DNA of 5,121 nucleotides from an uncultured Clostridia bacterium (GCA_947169455.1 CAMVPV010000125.1:1-5121), one strand, 5' to 3'. Shown: positions 1 through 5,121, counted from the stretch's first letter. Notes: generated by a model not told the origin, from the sequence alone. Program-made: numbers and translations.

Positions 1-198
1 AGCGGATCTTGTAACAAAAAGCAGCGCAGCCGCTTCGGTCAGCGTGATACCTTCATGCGTGCCTATCGCCTCGATAAGATGCGACTGCGCCGGATAAAGC
101 GTCACACCGCACTCATAGCTATGAGCGCTGCGGCTCTTGCTGTTGTAAATGTTTATCAGCCGGTAAGCGGAAACGAGAAATTCTTCCAGACAGATCAC
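1..198 (-). CDS. MarR-family transcriptional regulator, N-terminal part (cut by left edge)
   Basis: About 63-66 residues are visible. They match the start of a MarR winged-helix regulator: a first helix (EEFLVSAYRLINIYNSKSRS), then LYPAQSHLIEAIGTHEG, then ITLTEAAALLFVTRSA, which fits the beginning of the DNA-binding region. Members are cytoplasmic dimers that bind palindromes and usually repress their own promoter, releasing DNA when a ligand or oxidant binds. The recognition helix and wing lie beyond the edge. No ATG exists in frame near the 5' end. GTG at 196-198 abuts the ribosome binding site, whereas CTG at 187-189 has ideal 8-base spacing from AGGAGG and gives the natural family N-terminus (x-E-E-F-L). 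I give the GTG coordinate because CTG starts are rare, but translation may begin at 189. The gene follows the aldo/keto reductase in the same direction but has its own strong promoter with operator-like palindromes. The family call is fairly sure; the regulated pathway is unknown and probably lies to the left. Confidence 0.8.
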   Translation of the reverse strand, partial: MICLEEFLVSAYRLINIYNSKSRSAHSYECGVTLYPAQSHLIEAIGTHEGITLTEAAALLFVTRSA

Positions 199-203
199 CT
201 CCT
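198..203 (-). promoter_or_regulatory. Ribosome binding site of the MarR gene, deciding a non-AUG start
   Basis: On the minus strand this reads AGGAGG, a full anti-Shine-Dalgarno match. The only in-frame start-like codons near it are GTG at 196-198, which overlaps the next bases of the site, and CTG at 187-189, 8 bases downstream. Spacing favours the CTG. An upstream in-frame TTG at 226-228 falls at the predicted transcription start and would put the ribosome site inside the gene, so it is unlikely. Confidence 0.7.
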
Positions 204-234
204 CTATAATTGTTAAGTATCTTAACAATTATAG
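204..234. promoter_or_regulatory. 31-base near-perfect palindrome, probable MarR operator
   Basis: The arms are CTATAATTGTTAAG (204-217) and CTTAACAATTATAG (221-234), exact reverse complements of 14 bases separated by TAT. The site starts at the edge of the -10 hexamer and spans the predicted transcription start, ending one base into the ribosome binding site. A protein bound here would block RNA polymerase. MarR proteins typically bind AT-rich palindromes of about 16-20 bases with a TTG...CAA pattern, and the core here (TTGTTAAG-TAT-CTTAACAA) fits that. The long arms could also form a hairpin in the 5' end of the mRNA. Confidence 0.75.
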
Positions 235-261
235 TATAACATACCGTTTCCGGTATGTCAA
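233..261 (-). promoter_or_regulatory. Sigma-A-type promoter of the MarR gene
   Basis: On the minus strand the -35 is TTGACA (256-261), a consensus match, followed by exactly 17 bases and the -10 TATACT (233-238). Transcription should start near 226-227, giving a leader of roughly 30-40 bases. The -35 lies only 8 bases past the reductase stop codon, so the MarR gene can be transcribed independently of the genes upstream. Its strength and the overlapping palindromes imply that it is held down by a repressor. Confidence 0.8.
239..258. repeat. Inverted repeat within the MarR promoter spacer
   Basis: The arms ACATACCG (239-246) and CGGTATGT (251-258) are perfect 8-base reverse complements around TTTC. 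The repeat fills the 17-base spacer and covers half of the -35. It could be a second operator, for the MarR protein or another regulator. It differs in sequence from the 204-234 palindrome. A terminator for the preceding reductase is less likely, because no T-run follows the stem on the minus strand. Confidence 0.6.
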
Positions 262-269
262 GTGTTTTT

Positions 270-1451
270 TTATTTTTTCAGCATGAATGCACGCATGGCG
301 GCTATCTGTATCTTCGTGAACAGCGGACGCAGCTCCTTGTCTGCTCTTTTCAGTTCCTCACGTATCTTTATGCTCTGCGGACAGTGCTTTTCACATTTTC
401 CGCACTCTATGCACTGTGTGGCAAATGACTTTTCTTTACGCAGCGCGACCGTCTGGATATACTCAAACCTGCCGTCACTCTTCTTCTCCGAATACATACG
501 GTTATAGCAGCGGAATATCGCCGGTATATCCACGCCCTTCGGGCAGGGCATACAATACGCACAGCCTGTGCATCCGACCTTCGTTGACCGCCTTATCATA
601 CCGGTGATCCTGTCGATCAGTGCAAAATGTTCATCGGTGAAAGCCCCCGTTTCTGCATCGTCCGCCGTTTTACAATTTTCATTGACCATATCGAGCGAAT
701 TCATCCCCGAAAGCACACAGGTCACTTCCGGCTGATCCCAGAGCCAACGGAACGCAAGCTCCGCGGGGGTATATCCGAAGCCGCTGTTCCTTATCAGTTC
801 CTTTGCGTCATTCGGCAGCAGATCTACGAGCTTTCCTCCGCGCAGCGGCTCCATGATGATCACGGGTATCCCCTTTGCGGCGGCGGCTTTCAGTCCGCGG
901 ACGCCAGCCTGTGTATCAACATCGAGATAATTATACTGTATCTGACAGAAATCCCAGTCGTAGTCATTCAGCACCTTCAGGAAATCATCGGTGTTCCCGT
1001 GGTAGGAAAAGCCGATATTGCGTATCTGTCCGCTTTCCTTCTTCGATCTTATCCACTCGATGATACCGATCTTCTTCAGCTTCTCCCACTGTACTATGTC
1101 CGTTACATGATGCATCAGATAGTAATCGATATAGTCGGTGCGCAGACGGGAAAGCTCCTCATCGAAATACTTATCGACAGCCTGTATGCTGCTTACCATA
1201 TACTGCGGCAGCTTTGTCGCGATATTGACCTTCTTGCGCAGAGCGTTCCTTTCAAGTATCTCACCGTGCGCAGCCTCGCTGCCGGGGTAAAGATAGGCAG
1301 TGTCATAGTAATTGACGCCCTGTTCATACGCCGCAAGTATCTCAGTCTCTGCCTTGCTGATGTCTATCTTCCCGTTTTTCCTGGTAAATCTCATGCATCC
1401 GAATCCGAGCACGGATATCATGTTACCGTATCTGTCGGTCCTGTACTTCAT
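270..1451 (-). CDS. Aldo/keto reductase with C-terminal double 4Fe-4S-type domain
   Basis: This 393-residue protein belongs to the predicted oxidoreductases of the aldo/keto reductase superfamily that carry a ferredoxin-like tail. Residues 1-285 form the TIM-barrel part. Its presumed catalytic residues are D50 and Y55 (YDTAYLY), K80 (ATKLP) and H114 (YLMHH), with the barrel strands NIGFSYHG (145-152) and VIIMEPLRGG (197-206) following. The tail has two cysteine sets: C294, C297, C300 and C303 (CTGCAYCMPCP), and C347, C350, C353 and C357 (CIECGKCEKHCP). These are expected to bind two 4Fe-4S clusters. The protein is cytosolic and probably moves electrons between a nicotinamide or ferredoxin donor and an aldehyde, ketone or sugar-like substrate; the substrate cannot be told. 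Length is usual for this class. The ATG start has GGGAGGAG at 1455-1462. It lies 50 bases downstream of the protease gene and may share its transcript. Confidence 0.93.
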   Translation of the reverse strand: MKYRTDRYGNMISVLGFGCMRFTRKNGKIDISKAETEILAAYEQGVNYYDTAYLYPGSEAAHGEILERNALRKKVNIATKLPQYMVSSIQAVDKYFDEELSRLRTDYIDYYLMHHVTDIVQWEKLKKIGIIEWIRSKKESGQIRNIGFSYHGNTDDFLKVLNDYDWDFCQIQYNYLDVDTQAGVRGLKAAAAKGIPVIIMEPLRGGKLVDLLPNDAKELIRNSGFGYTPAELAFRWLWDQPEVTCVLSGMNSLDMVNENCKTADDAETGAFTDEHFALIDRITGMIRRSTKVGCTGCAYCMPCPKGVDIPAIFRCYNRMYSEKKSDGRFEYIQTVALRKEKSFATQCIECGKCEKHCPQSIKIREELKRADKELRPLFTKIQIAAMRAFMLKK

Positions 1452-1454
1452 AGG

Positions 1455-1462
1455 CTCCTCCC
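1455..1462 (-). promoter_or_regulatory. Ribosome binding site of the aldo/keto reductase
   Basis: On the minus strand this reads GGGAGGAG, 3 bases before the ATG at 1449-1451. It confirms the start. The 50-base gap to the upstream protease gene contains an AT-rich TATATTATTTTT stretch, but I see no convincing -35 at proper spacing. Co-transcription from the protease promoter is therefore the simpler reading. Confidence 0.75.
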
Positions 1463-1501
1463 GTCTGATGAATTAAAAATAATATACCTCACCGCACTTA
1501 T

Positions 1502-2269
1502 TCAATCCCTATCACCGGTATCAGGCTGTACGGCATCCGCAGGGACTTCCGTCGCTGCTTCTGCGGAGCACGGCTGTGAAACCGCCGCTTTCAGCTTTCT
1601 GATCGCTGCGATGATGTAAAATCTGATATATACTATCACGATGACGAGCAATACCAGCAGGTAAAGGAACGAATCCATGTCGGTCTGGAGCAGCGAACAG
1701 GAAAAATCATACGCACCGTGCATAAGTAACGGTATGAGCAGTGAACGGCGAAGATATTTCTTCTTCAGTGCGGGATCATCAGTTTCATTCGCTGATGCAA
1801 TAAGATCACCCATGAATATCGCATAAGTGAAATGTCCGCTGATGCCGAATACCAGTCTCAGTATCAGCCCTGCATCAGCAAAGAGATACAGTATGTTCTC
1901 CGCCGCCGTAAATCCCGCCGCGACAGCTGCCGCCGCCGTGATCATATGGTGCCTGCACTTCACAAGATCACGCTTTCCGGTATATGTCCTCAGCGCGATA
2001 TATTTCAGACCCTCCTCGACCAGCGCAGTGAGCAGGAAATCATCGAGCAGCATATAGACGGCCGATGTCCCGCTGAGCCCCAGCCCGGTGAGTATTTCAG
2101 CATTTCCGCCTGTGACTATGGAAAAAACGACTATTATCACCGCTGCGGCTGCACCCATCATGAACAGACTGAACAGCGGCTTCCCGGGCAGCTTGTCCTT
2201 CCCTTTGCCGAGTATATTGATGATATGTAATACTGCTATGCACATTACCGTGCTTATTATGATGTTCAT
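1502..2269 (-). CDS. PrsW-family intramembrane metalloprotease
   Basis: This 255-residue, strongly hydrophobic protein carries the conserved motifs of PrsW-type (M82-like) membrane proteases, in order: EEGLKY (E85, E86, K89), GFTAAENILYL (E124, N125), GHFTYAIFMGD (H146) and LLMHGAYDF (H184, D188). The glutamates and histidines are the presumed zinc ligands and catalytic residues inside the membrane. Hydrophobic segments lie at about 3-20, 31-52, 68-92, 107-130, 133-157, 176-193 and 200-221. Bacillus subtilis PrsW makes the first cut in an anti-sigma factor; here no sigma or anti-sigma gene is next to it, so the substrate is unknown. The last 25 or so residues form a hydrophilic tail rich in Ala, Glu, Asp and Pro. 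The ATG is preceded by AGGAGG at 2275-2280 with 5-base spacing. A promoter lies at 2308-2336, and the reductase gene follows by 50 bases. The family call is strong. Confidence 0.9.
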   Translation of the reverse strand: MNIIISTVMCIAVLHIINILGKGKDKLPGKPLFSLFMMGAAAAVIIVVFSIVTGGNAEILTGLGLSGTSAVYMLLDDFLLTALVEEGLKYIALRTYTGKRDLVKCRHHMITAAAAVAAGFTAAENILYLFADAGLILRLVFGISGHFTYAIFMGDLIASANETDDPALKKKYLRRSLLIPLLMHGAYDFSCSLLQTDMDSFLYLLVLLVIVIVYIRFYIIAAIRKLKAAVSQPCSAEAATEVPADAVQPDTGDRD

Positions 2270-2307
2270 GTTTTCCTCCTGAATATTATACCGGATATCA
2301 TATATAG

Positions 2308-2336
2308 ATTATAGCATACTCGCCGGCGGTAATCAA
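2308..2336 (-). promoter_or_regulatory. Promoter of the protease-reductase transcript
   Basis: On the minus strand this is TTGATT (2331-2336), 17 bases, then TATAAT (2308-2313), with TG two bases upstream of the -10 (TGCTATAAT), an extended -10 element. Transcription would begin near 2301, about 30 bases before the ATG. A second TATAAT on the same strand at 2285-2290 sits too close to the ribosome site and has no matching -35. Confidence 0.75.
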
Positions 2337-2384
2337 GAGCCGTAAGAAATATTTTTATCACGATAAATTTCCTGAATGTACATC

Positions 2385-2406
2385 CATAATCATGATTATG
2401 CATAAT
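2385..2406. promoter_or_regulatory. Overlapping CATAAT palindromes, candidate operator
   Basis: CATAATCATGATTATG (2385-2400) is a perfect 16-base palindrome. ATTATGCATAAT (2395-2406) is a perfect 12-base palindrome sharing its right half. Together they give three alternating half-sites, CATAAT, ATTATG and CATAAT, and a degenerate copy AATCATCA follows. The cluster is about 50 bases upstream of the protease -35 and about 55 bases upstream of the lipoprotein -35, a position suited to one regulator acting on both. No regulator for it is identified. Confidence 0.5.
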
Positions 2407-2461
2407 AATCATCACTGGAATTGTGCAGATATACAAAATTCTGACAGAAAACAAAATAAAA

Positions 2462-2491
2462 ATGACTTTGTTATAACTGATGTGTTATAAT
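2462..2491 (+). promoter_or_regulatory. Probable promoter of the solute-binding lipoprotein
   Basis: The -10 is TATAAT (2486-2491), a perfect match. The best -35 is ATGACT (2462-2467), 4 of 6 matches at 18-base spacing. Transcription would begin near 2498, leaving a leader of about 120 bases. A weaker alternative is TTGGCA (2496-2501) with TATAAC (2521-2526) at 19 bases. The imperfect -35 suggests a need for activation or modest basal activity. Confidence 0.6.
2471..2490. repeat. Inverted repeat overlapping the lipoprotein -10
   Basis: TTATAAC (2471-2477) and GTTATAA (2484-2490) are perfect 7-base reverse complements separated by TGATGT. The right arm covers most of the -10 hexamer, so a repressor bound here would compete with RNA polymerase. 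The arms are pure AT plus one G/C, so chance similarity is possible. Confidence 0.4.
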
Positions 2492-2504
2492 TGTATTGGC
2501 AGCT

Positions 2505-2530
2505 GTGCGTATATCGCGTTTATAACGCAC
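2505..2530 (+). other. Potential stem-loop 1 in the lipoprotein leader
   Basis: GTGCGT (2505-2510) pairs with ACGCAC (2525-2530). An alternative inner pairing joins GCGTT (2516-2520) to AACGC (2524-2528), and the two are mutually exclusive in part. Such competing stems occur in regulatory leaders, but no known riboswitch class is recognised. Confidence 0.35.
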
Positions 2531-2549
2531 CGCCTGCCTTTCTGTAACG

Positions 2550-2572
2550 AAAAAGCCGGGACAGCACGGCTT
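2550..2572 (-). terminator. Weak terminator-like hairpin on the minus strand (stem 2 of the leader)
   Basis: AAGCCG (2553-2558) and CGGCTT (2567-2572) form a 6-base stem with an 8-base loop. Read on the minus strand, the stem runs into TTTTT, the shape of a short intrinsic terminator. There it could stop antisense transcription coming out of the lipoprotein gene before it reaches the protease promoter. Read on the plus strand it has no T-run and is simply a leader hairpin. The stem is short, so this is tentative. Confidence 0.25.
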
Positions 2573-2592
2573 GCGGCGCTTCTGCGGCGCCG
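2572..2592 (+). repeat. GC-rich direct and inverted repeat just before the lipoprotein ribosome site
   Basis: TGCGGCGC occurs twice, at 2572-2579 and 2583-2590. CGGCGC (2574-2579) also pairs with GCGCCG (2587-2592) around a 7-base loop, giving a stem of only G-C pairs. It ends 16 bases before the ribosome binding site. No T-run follows on the plus strand, so it is not a terminator. It may shape the leader or protect the mRNA 5' end. Confidence 0.45.
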
Positions 2593-2608
2593 TAAAAATA
2601 TTATATGT

Positions 2609-2613
2609 GAGGG
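2609..2613 (+). promoter_or_regulatory. Ribosome binding site of the lipoprotein
   Basis: GAGGG with 6-base spacing to the ATG at 2620-2622 supports that start. The next codons give Lys-Lys and a hydrophobic stretch as expected for a signal peptide. The surrounding bases are AT-rich and so likely unpaired. Confidence 0.75.
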
Positions 2614-2619
2614 ATATAA

Positions 2620-5121
2620 ATGAAAAAGAATGTAATGAGCGTACTGCTCGCATCCTGCATGGTCCTCGGACTTGCCGGCTGCGGCAATAAGCCCGCCCCC
2701 GTCGATGAACTCGATGACGATGACACCGCCGATCAGACAACAGCAGCACAAGCTGCGGAATCATCTTCAGCAAGCCCCGACGATACTTCCGACGGCGGCG
2801 ATGCCGCTCCCGCAGCAGAAGTATCGGACGAGTGGACTGTCGATTATGCCAGCAACTCGGTCTATGCCGGCAGCGCATCGACAAGCCTCGCCGCCGAGAG
2901 CTCAGGCACACTGGATTACTCTGTTTATGCGGGCAAACCGGGCAAGGATTACACCGACCCCAGGGTATATACCTACAACGATTATATGCCTGCAATGACC
3001 AACATGAAGTGGTCAACGCACACATGGGAGACCTCCGATGATTCGTATGTCCTCGGGCTGATAAGCAACGGTTTCTATGAGTTCGTGCTGAATTCAACAA
3101 AGGACAGCTGGGCTATCGCGTGTGAAATGGCTGCTAAGCTCCCCGAGGACGTTACTGCCGATTTTGTCGGTCAGTACGGCATCAAGGAGGGCGAAAAGGC
3201 AAAGGCGTTCAAGATAGCGCTCAATCCCGATGCCTGCTGGGAGGACGGCACTCCCATAGATGCCGACAGCTACATATATTCCTACAAGGAGCTGCTCGAC
3301 CCCAAGATGATGAACAGACGCGCCGACTCCCTGTATGCGGGCGATTTTGAGATATACGGCGCTAAGGCTTACCTCTATCAGGGCGGCGAGGCGTTCACCC
3401 CGATAGGCGACGCCGTGACTGACTGGCTCGCTGCCGGAAATGACGAAAGCTCACTGTATGTCGATCTTTCCTTCTGGGGCATCGCCAAGGAGGACGGCTC
3501 CACATACGCTTCAATAAGCGATGACACTATGATACGCGATGAAGCTGTTGAGGACGAGAATGCAGACGAAGCATACGTTTCCGCCAAGTATATCTATGAC
3601 ACCTACCTCGGAGCGGGCAAGCCCTATGAATCCGCTTCCGGACAGTACCTCGGCACGATCGAGAACTTTGAGGACGGCATGAGCTTCGACAAGGTCGGTA
3701 TCGTCAAGACCGGCGATCATGAGCTGGTATTCATCATGACAAACCCGGTCGATAAGTGGGAATACTATATACCGTACAACCTTTCCGTCACTTATCTGGT
3801 ATATCCGGATATGTGGGAGAAGTGCAAGACATATTTCGATTCACAGGGCGCAAAGGTGAATGCAGATTCCTCCGATATCGCAAGCATCACCACCAATTAC
3901 TGCACGAGCGCCGAGACAACGATGTCCTACGGTCCTTACCGCCTCTCGTATTTCGAGCTCGACAAGCAGATGACATTCGACAGGAACGAGAACTGGTACG
4001 GCTACAAGGACGGCAAGCATACCGGTCAGTATCAGATCGATGTGCTCTCCACACAGGTCATCGGCGAACAGGCAACTGCCCTGCTTGCTTTCCAGAACGG
4101 TGAGATAGACAACGTTGACCTTGTTGCTGCAGATATGGCAAAGTACGGCTCCAGCAATTACATCAGATACGTACCGCAGTCCTACACCACAAAGCTCACC
4201 TTCAACACAGACCTCGCCAAGACCACTGAACGCGGCTCGCAGATCATGTGCAATCCCTCGTTCAGAAAGGCTTTCTCTCTCGCGATCGACAGGAACAAAT
4301 TCGCAACTTCCTATACAGCGGCAGGCTCCGCAGGCTTCGGTCTCCTGAATTACCTCTATGTATATGACCCCTTCACAGGCGAAACATACCGTGACAGCGA
4401 CGGTGCAAAGGAAGCGCTCGTAAGGCTCTACGGGCTTACCTACGGCGACTACGGCGACTATGACGATCTCGAAGAGGCATATGAGGCTATCACGGGCTAC
4501 GATATGACAGCTGCACAGCAGCTTATGGCACAGGCTTACGACGAGTGTATCGCTTCCGGTCTGTATGACGGCTCCTCAAAGGTCGAGCTCGAGCTCCGCG
4601 TATATCAGGGCGACGATACCTATGTACAGATGTTCAACTACCTCAAGGGCGCACTGGAAGAAGCCTGCAAGGGCACAGGCTTCGAGGGCAAGGTCACTAT
4701 GACCATGACCGTAGATGCCGATTACTATCAGACCAACTATTCAGGCGGCGCAGACATGATATTCACCACATGGGGCGGTGCAACATATACCCCGTGGACG
4801 ATGCTCTATCAGTCCTACTGCGACGCCTCTGACGGAAGCGGTCAGCAGATGGAATACGGCTTCGATACGAGCGCCGTTAAGGTGACGATGACACTTGACG
4901 GTCACAGGTATTCCTCCAATCTGCAGAACTGGGCAAAATGGGCAAACGGAGACATCAACGCGATAATCAAGGCTGAGGACGGCTCCGGAACGCTTGCTCC
5001 GTTCAATGATTACGATTCCGCAACAAAGGCAGCTATCTTCGGAAAGCTGGAATATGCATATCTTTCCTTCTACGTGACTACTCCGATCTACTACCGCAAT
5101 ACGGGCAGCCTTATTTCCCAG
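2620..5121 (+). CDS. Family 5 (OppA-like) ABC transporter solute-binding lipoprotein, C-terminus beyond right edge
   Basis: The frame is open for 834 codons without a stop. Residues 1-20 are a lipoprotein signal peptide (MKKN, hydrophobic stretch, lipobox L18-A19-G20), and C21 is the lipidated cysteine, so the protein is anchored outside the membrane. Residues 25-105 form an acidic, low-complexity linker with no Lys, Arg or His. The binding domain then follows, with family 5 landmarks: FKIALNPDACWEDGTPIDAD (197-216), SYGPYRLSYF (436-445), LLAFQNGEIDNVDL (488-501), FRKAFSLAIDRNKF (548-561), DMIFTTWGG (712-720) and FYVTTPIYYRN (817-827). The protein would capture a substrate, most likely oligopeptides, for an ABC permease and ATPases expected to the right. 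At more than 834 residues it is much longer than the usual 500-600. About 95 residues (259-355), very acidic at 301-317, appear inserted after YGAKAYLYQGGE. Judging by the final motif, the missing C-terminus is probably short. The substrate is uncertain: nickel, sugar or other family 5 ligands are possible. Confidence 0.92.
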   Translation, partial: MKKNVMSVLLASCMVLGLAGCGNKPAPVDELDDDDTADQTTAAQAAESSSASPDDTSDGGDAAPAAEVSDEWTVDYASNSVYAGSASTSLAAESSGTLDYSVYAGKPGKDYTDPRVYTYNDYMPAMTNMKWSTHTWETSDDSYVLGLISNGFYEFVLNSTKDSWAIACEMAAKLPEDVTADFVGQYGIKEGEKAKAFKIALNPDACWEDGTPIDADSYIYSYKELLDPKMMNRRADSLYAGDFEIYGAKAYLYQGGEAFTPIGDAVTDWLAAGNDESSLYVDLSFWGIAKEDGSTYASISDDTMIRDEAVEDENADEAYVSAKYIYDTYLGAGKPYESASGQYLGTIENFEDGMSFDKVGIVKTGDHELVFIMTNPVDKWEYYIPYNLSVTYLVYPDMWEKCKTYFDSQGAKVNADSSDIASITTNYCTSAETTMSYGPYRLSYFELDKQMTFDRNENWYGYKDGKHTGQYQIDVLSTQVIGEQATALLAFQNGEIDNVDLVAADMAKYGSSNYIRYVPQSYTTKLTFNTDLAKTTERGSQIMCNPSFRKAFSLAIDRNKFATSYTAAGSAGFGLLNYLYVYDPFTGETYRDSDGAKEALVRLYGLTYGDYGDYDDLEEAYEAITGYDMTAAQQLMAQAYDECIASGLYDGSSKVELELRVYQGDDTYVQMFNYLKGALEEACKGTGFEGKVTMTMTVDADYYQTNYSGGADMIFTTWGGATYTPWTMLYQSYCDASDGSGQQMEYGFDTSAVKVTMTLDGHRYSSNLQNWAKWANGDINAIIKAEDGSGTLAPFNDYDSATKAAIFGKLEYAYLSFYVTTPIYYRNTGSLISQ

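Larger units (their letters stand above)
2270..2619. other. Divergent intergenic region
   Basis: This 350-base stretch holds no gene I can support. From left to right it contains the protease ribosome site and promoter (minus strand), an AT-rich section with overlapping CATAAT palindromes, the probable promoter of the solute-binding lipoprotein (plus strand), and a leader with three possible stem-loops and a ribosome site. The left two thirds are AT-rich. The leader from about 2500 turns GC-rich, particularly 2553-2592. Confidence 0.8.

Noticed and set aside
239..258. Intrinsic terminator for the aldo/keto reductase
   Set aside because: The stem is perfect but is followed on the minus strand by TATACTATAATT rather than a T-run, and it lies within a consensus promoter. 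An operator role fits better.
1452..1501. Separate promoter for the aldo/keto reductase
   Set aside because: TATTAT is present, but the nearest -35-like TTGAAT is only 15 bases away and falls at the stop codon of the preceding gene. The evidence is too weak to list.
627..1619. A 330-codon plus-strand open frame opposite the aldo/keto reductase and the end of the protease gene
   Set aside because: It is entirely antisense to two well-supported genes, has no family motif and no credible ribosome site, and crosses the gap between the genes. It is a frame shadow.
2266..2454. A 62-codon minus-strand frame in the divergent intergenic region, overlapping the protease start by 4 bases
   Set aside because: It spans the protease promoter, overlaps most of the CATAAT palindromes, lacks a good ribosome site and has the composition of translated AT-rich DNA.
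2498..2619. Known riboswitch or T-box in the lipoprotein leader
   Set aside because: I could not find the conserved core of any class I know, nor a terminator with a T-run on the plus strand.
2471..3100. A 209-codon minus-strand open frame rich in Arg, His and Cys
   Set aside because: It is antisense to the lipoprotein signal peptide and linker, and its odd composition is what GC-rich repeats of Asp, Ala and Ser codons give on the opposite strand. It also runs through the promoter and leader.
4441..4458. Tandem TACGGCGAC repeat inside the lipoprotein gene
   Set aside because: Two copies of 9 bases encode Tyr-Gly-Asp twice in a normal coding context. It is too short to indicate a repeat array or slippage hotspot.
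1..5121. Insertion sequence, CRISPR array, toxin-antitoxin or phage-defence system
   Set aside because: No transposase, terminal repeats, spaced direct repeats or small paired genes are visible. The window reads as ordinary chromosome with housekeeping or transport genes.

Overview
The window looks like chromosome from an anaerobic Firmicute of the gut Clostridia, with Ruminococcus or a related Oscillospiraceae genus as the best guess. The reasons are moderate-GC genes separated by AT-rich promoters, strong AGGAGG-type ribosome binding sites, TTGACA/TATAAT promoters, an oxygen-sensitive type of aldo/keto reductase carrying two ferredoxin-like cysteine clusters, and a very large Cys-anchored solute-binding lipoprotein. 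This is inferred from family resemblance and composition; no marker gene is present.

Layout. Three genes lie on the minus strand and one on the plus strand, diverging from a 350-base intergenic region (2270-2619). Reading leftwards on the minus strand, the first gene is a PrsW-type intramembrane metalloprotease (1502-2269). It has its own TTGATT-N17-TATAAT promoter. Fifty bases further on is an aldo/keto reductase with a C-terminal Fe-S domain (270-1451), with its own ribosome binding site and probably on the same transcript. The third is the N-terminal part of a MarR-family regulator (1-198), cut by the left edge. The MarR gene has a consensus promoter that starts 8 bases after the reductase stop codon. 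That promoter carries two perfect inverted repeats, one in the -35/-10 spacer and a 31-base one across the transcription start, which is the expected arrangement for autorepression.

On the plus strand, from 2620 to the right edge, runs an uninterrupted 834-codon reading frame for a family 5 (oligopeptide/OppA-like) ABC transporter solute-binding lipoprotein, still open at the edge. It is preceded by a probable promoter whose -10 sits in an inverted repeat, and by a leader of about 120 bases with three potential stem-loops. Between the divergent promoters is a cluster of three alternating CATAAT half-sites that form overlapping perfect palindromes, a good candidate operator.

How the genes relate. 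The solute-binding protein would hand a substrate, most likely peptides, to a permease and ATPases expected beyond the right edge. The protease and reductase have no evident functional link to it or to each other. The MarR gene probably controls itself and whatever follows beyond the left edge. I see no mobile element, CRISPR array, tRNA or rRNA. I found no clearly new system. The most notable items are the regulatory palindromes and the unusual size, insertion and linker of the lipoprotein.
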